Source: Bacteriovoracaceae bacterium (lineage in GTDB: Bacteria; Bdellovibrionota; Bacteriovoracia; Bacteriovoracales; Bacteriovoracaceae). From it: a stretch of DNA of 7,555 bases. This document shows, piece by piece, positions 5,575 to 7,555 of this stretch (the stretch's first letter is position 1; each line of letters opens with the position of its first letter). Location: the NCBI GenBank assembly GCA_947442115.1, contig CANEVK010000142.1, positions 1 to 7,555 on the forward strand, in the 5' to 3' direction. The notes beneath the pieces were generated by a model, which saw only the letters and a program-made list of their open reading frames with translations, was not told the origin of the DNA and made no database searches. Both the position numbers and the translations under genes were made by a program.

Positions 5575-6627
5575 GTGAAATATTGCATTTTATCAGCTCT
5601 CATATTTATGGCCAGTTGTTCTTCGGCCAAACAAGAAAGTGAGTTTAATAAGTCTTTTGAGCGAGCGGAGAAAAATGAACCTCAGGTCAATGTGCAGGCC
5701 CCTGATGTGCTTTTAGAGAAATTTGAAATAGAAAAAGAAGAGGCAAAATCAGTTCCAGAAAAAGTAAGTGAGAAAGAAGTCTCAAAAAAGAAAATAATAA
5801 TTAAAAAAGAGTCAAAGAAAGTAGCTCCCAAAGGAGAGACTCTTATTACTAAAAATAAGAAATTGTCAGATGATTATCCTGAGTTATTGAAAGAAATTAA
5901 TAAGAAAGCAGAAGCCGTTTGGAAACAATACAAGCCTAATCATTTTATTAACGAAAAAAATTATCTTGATATTCATTATCTTGGTATGACGGTAGGTAAA
6001 ATCATGGTGATGAATCAGGGGAAAAAGATGATCAATGGCAAGGAGGTTTGGCACCTTCATGCAAGATTTAAGTCTGCCCCATTTTACAGTAGTATTTATG
6101 AGTTAGATGATACTGTTGATACCTATGTGACAACCGATGAGTTTTTATCTTTGAGGTACTCTCTGATCCAGAGAGAAAGTAAGCAAGATGTAGATGATCT
6201 CCAATTAAATGATCGAGATCAGATGAAAACCTTTTGGTTTTATAAGCAGAAAAAATCAGATGGAAAAATCCGGAACAAAGAAAAAGAAGCTCACATTCCA
6301 TACTTTAGTATTGACCCATTTTCAGTCCTGTTCTTTTACCAGGGTCTCCCTCTCAAAAATGGTGACGTTTACGAAATTCCTTTGATTAACAAATCTAAGA
6401 TTTTAATTCTGAAGTCAGTCGTTGAAGCCAGAGAGACCATTGAAACAGAGGTTCATAAAAAGGTACGTGCCATTCGTGTTCATGCAACCACAAAATATAC
6501 TGGTGAAACTCTTAAAGATGGAGATCTGACTTTTTGGTTCACAGATGACGCAAAAAGAACTCTTGTGAAGGCCAGTGCCAAGATTAAACTAGGTTCTGTT
6601 ACAGCAGATATTGTGGAAGGGAAATGA
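5575..6627 (+). CDS. Lipoprotein with DUF3108-like domain, function unknown
   Basis: This 350-residue protein starts at GTG. Residues 1-15 form a lipoprotein signal peptide: Lys2, a hydrophobic core, and lipobox M-A-S-C with lipidated Cys15. Ser at +2 means no Asp inner-membrane retention signal, so sorting to the outer membrane is expected. Residues 20-96 are a highly charged Lys/Glu-rich linker, probably disordered and spanning part of the periplasm. From about 128 to 348 there is a beta-rich domain with YLDIHYLGMTVGKI at 130-143, DTVDTYVT at 179-186, FSIDPFSVLFF at 244-254 and a closing strand rich in alternating residues (KASAKIKLGSVTADIV). This pattern resembles DUF3108, an uncharacterised periplasmic/envelope domain; I recognise it by pattern only. 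The gene sits 41 bases after lpxK and overlaps the glycosyltransferase by four bases, suggesting an envelope glycan or lipopolysaccharide role. No catalytic motif was seen. Confidence 0.8.
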   Translation: MKYCILSALIFMASCSSAKQESEFNKSFERAEKNEPQVNVQAPDVLLEKFEIEKEEAKSVPEKVSEKEVSKKKIIIKKESKKVAPKGETLITKNKKLSDDYPELLKEINKKAEAVWKQYKPNHFINEKNYLDIHYLGMTVGKIMVMNQGKKMINGKEVWHLHARFKSAPFYSSIYELDDTVDTYVTTDEFLSLRYSLIQRESKQDVDDLQLNDRDQMKTFWFYKQKKSDGKIRNKEKEAHIPYFSIDPFSVLFFYQGLPLKNGDVYEIPLINKSKILILKSVVEARETIETEVHKKVRAIRVHATTKYTGETLKDGDLTFWFTDDAKRTLVKASAKIKLGSVTADIVEGK

Positions 6628-7555
6628 GGGATAAGCTCCGTCTATCGGATTTAAGCATCCTCTATGTTTGTTTATCAGACGATTGGGCTACAACAGAAAG
6701 ACGTTGCCTGGCCGATGCTACATATTTTAGAAACATAGGAGGTACTTCAATACTCCTTTGTCATGAAAAATCAATCATCGATCTTGAAGCAGAAAAGGAA
6801 TCTATCCCTAGAATTTATTTTTCTCAGGATTTACTTAAATGGAAAAATAAACTTAATTTCTACTTTCAAGTTCAGCATATTTTACAAAAAGAACAGATTG
6901 ATATCATTCATTCCTATAACTACGAATCACTTATTCCGTTTGGGATGATTCTCAAAGGAATGCCCCAGATTCCGTTGATTTTTACTTTTAATCAGATTGT
7001 TGAGTGGCGAAGAACGGCATTCATCGATCGCTTGTTTGTGTCTCGGACTGACTCTATTTTTACTTTTTCACCAAACATTAGAGAGCTTGCGATAGAAAGC
7101 TTTCCTGTCAATCCAAGAAAAGTTCATGTGACTGGGGCAGGAATTGATTTTCCAACAAAAATTAATAAAACTGTTCATCCTGAGCATAAAAAAAAGATCG
7201 TTGCTTTTATTTCTCGTGCCTCAAATGATCTTGATCATATTCGCCTTTTAGTTGATGCAATTCCTGCTTTGCTACATCAGCTGTCTGAAATGGGTCTTCA
7301 TCAGAAACTCATTTTTACTTTTATGACTGATGTCTCTTGGTATAATCATCCTTTATATGATCCTCTCAAACGAATGATTTTAGAAAGACACCTCGAGATG
7401 CATATTAGTTTTGAAACCAAACCCTTGATCTGCAGTAGTTTCCAAGATTGTGATATTTTTATGGGGGTTCCTCAGTCTGAGCTTTTCACTGATTATGACC
7501 TATTTGCCCTCGTGACGCAGACTCCAGTTCTTTTGCCAAGAACGTCAACTCGGCA
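6624..7555 (+). CDS. Divergent GT-B glycosyltransferase (GT4-like), 3' end cut by window
   Basis: The frame is open for 310 residues from ATG 6624 to the right edge with no stop. It starts inside the lipoprotein stop codon (ATGA overlap), with GTGGA six bases upstream as a likely ribosome site. A first Rossmann strand (LSILYVCLS, 10-18) is followed by a loop and the helix where acceptors bind in GT-B enzymes. IDIIHSYNYES at 92-102 is the usual 'D-I-I-H-x-H' strand. FTFSPNIRE at 146-154, VHVTGAGIDF at 167-176 and IVAFISRA at 192-199 match the hinge and start of the donor-binding domain of GT4 proteins (normally nGiD then vGRl). QSELFTDYDLFALV at 284-297 and TPVLLP at 300-305 occupy the place of the EX7E donor motif, but only Glu286 is kept and Phe294 replaces the second Glu. 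It likely extends a sugar on lipid A, core or another envelope glycan. Donor and acceptor cannot be told, and confidence in GT-B fold is moderate to good. Confidence 0.72.
   Translation, partial: MRDKLRLSDLSILYVCLSDDWATTERRCLADATYFRNIGGTSILLCHEKSIIDLEAEKESIPRIYFSQDLLKWKNKLNFYFQVQHILQKEQIDIIHSYNYESLIPFGMILKGMPQIPLIFTFNQIVEWRRTAFIDRLFVSRTDSIFTFSPNIRELAIESFPVNPRKVHVTGAGIDFPTKINKTVHPEHKKKIVAFISRASNDLDHIRLLVDAIPALLHQLSEMGLHQKLIFTFMTDVSWYNHPLYDPLKRMILERHLEMHISFETKPLICSSFQDCDIFMGVPQSELFTDYDLFALVTQTPVLLPRTSTR

Noticed and set aside
1626..6301. Several minus-strand open frames of 73-93 codons (1626-1847, 2682-2963, 3388-3627, 4457-4726, 6068-6301)
   Set aside because: All lie antisense to strongly supported genes, have no recognisable domains and fit chance expectation.
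6763..6948. Small plus-strand open frame of 61 codons
   Set aside because: It lies in another frame wholly inside the glycosyltransferase gene, whose own frame is continuous and protein-like; the small product has no recognisable features.
3375..7195. Homopolymer runs of eight (T at 3375-3382 in lpxB, T at 4491-4498 in lpxK, A at 7188-7195 in the glycosyltransferase) as phase-variation switches
   Set aside because: All frames are intact, two of the genes are normally essential, and runs of this length are expected in AT-rich DNA.
1..7555. A defence system, mobile element or CRISPR array
   Set aside because: No transposase, integrase, nuclease, direct-repeat array or tRNA gene was seen; the window is filled by cell-envelope genes.

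Overview
The window is a gene-dense, all plus-strand stretch of an AT-rich Gram-negative genome. It carries a lipid A (lipopolysaccharide anchor) biosynthesis operon followed by a short envelope-related pair. The order is lpxD, fabZ, lpxA, a Gfo/Idh/MocA oxidoreductase, lpxB and lpxK, then a lipoprotein with a DUF3108-like domain and a divergent glycosyltransferase that runs off the right edge. Low GC, the lpxA-oxidoreductase-lpxB order and the character of the proteins suggest a predatory-type Bdellovibrionota (Bdellovibrio/Bacteriovorax relatives). This is an inference from style and gene order, because no rRNA or other marker gene is present.

Positions 3-5533 hold six genes that overlap or lie 2 to 12 bases apart, with no room for terminators, so they are almost certainly one transcription unit whose promoter lies left of the window. 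LpxA and LpxD add the first and second pairs of acyl chains, LpxB makes the disaccharide, and LpxK adds the 4'-phosphate. FabZ serves the hydroxyacyl-ACP pool from which LpxA and LpxD draw. The oxidoreductase resembles GnnA, which oxidises the 3-position of UDP-GlcNAc so that an amine can be installed there. That would give a 2,3-diamino-glucose (GlcN3N) lipid A backbone, as reported chemically for Bdellovibrio bacteriovorus. The expected partner aminotransferase (GnnB), LpxC, LpxH/LpxI, MsbA and WaaA are not in the window.

Positions 5534-5574 form the only real intergenic gap (41 bases). It holds a plausible sigma70-type promoter and a good ribosome binding site for a GTG-started lipoprotein gene (5575-6627). 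That gene overlaps by four bases (ATGA) a glycosyltransferase reading frame that is open from 6624 to the end of the window. No RNA genes, mobile elements, CRISPR arrays or long nucleotide repeats were seen. Most of the window is conserved core metabolism. The points worth a second look are the lone GnnA-like gene, the lipoprotein/glycosyltransferase pair, and several departures from otherwise conserved motifs.
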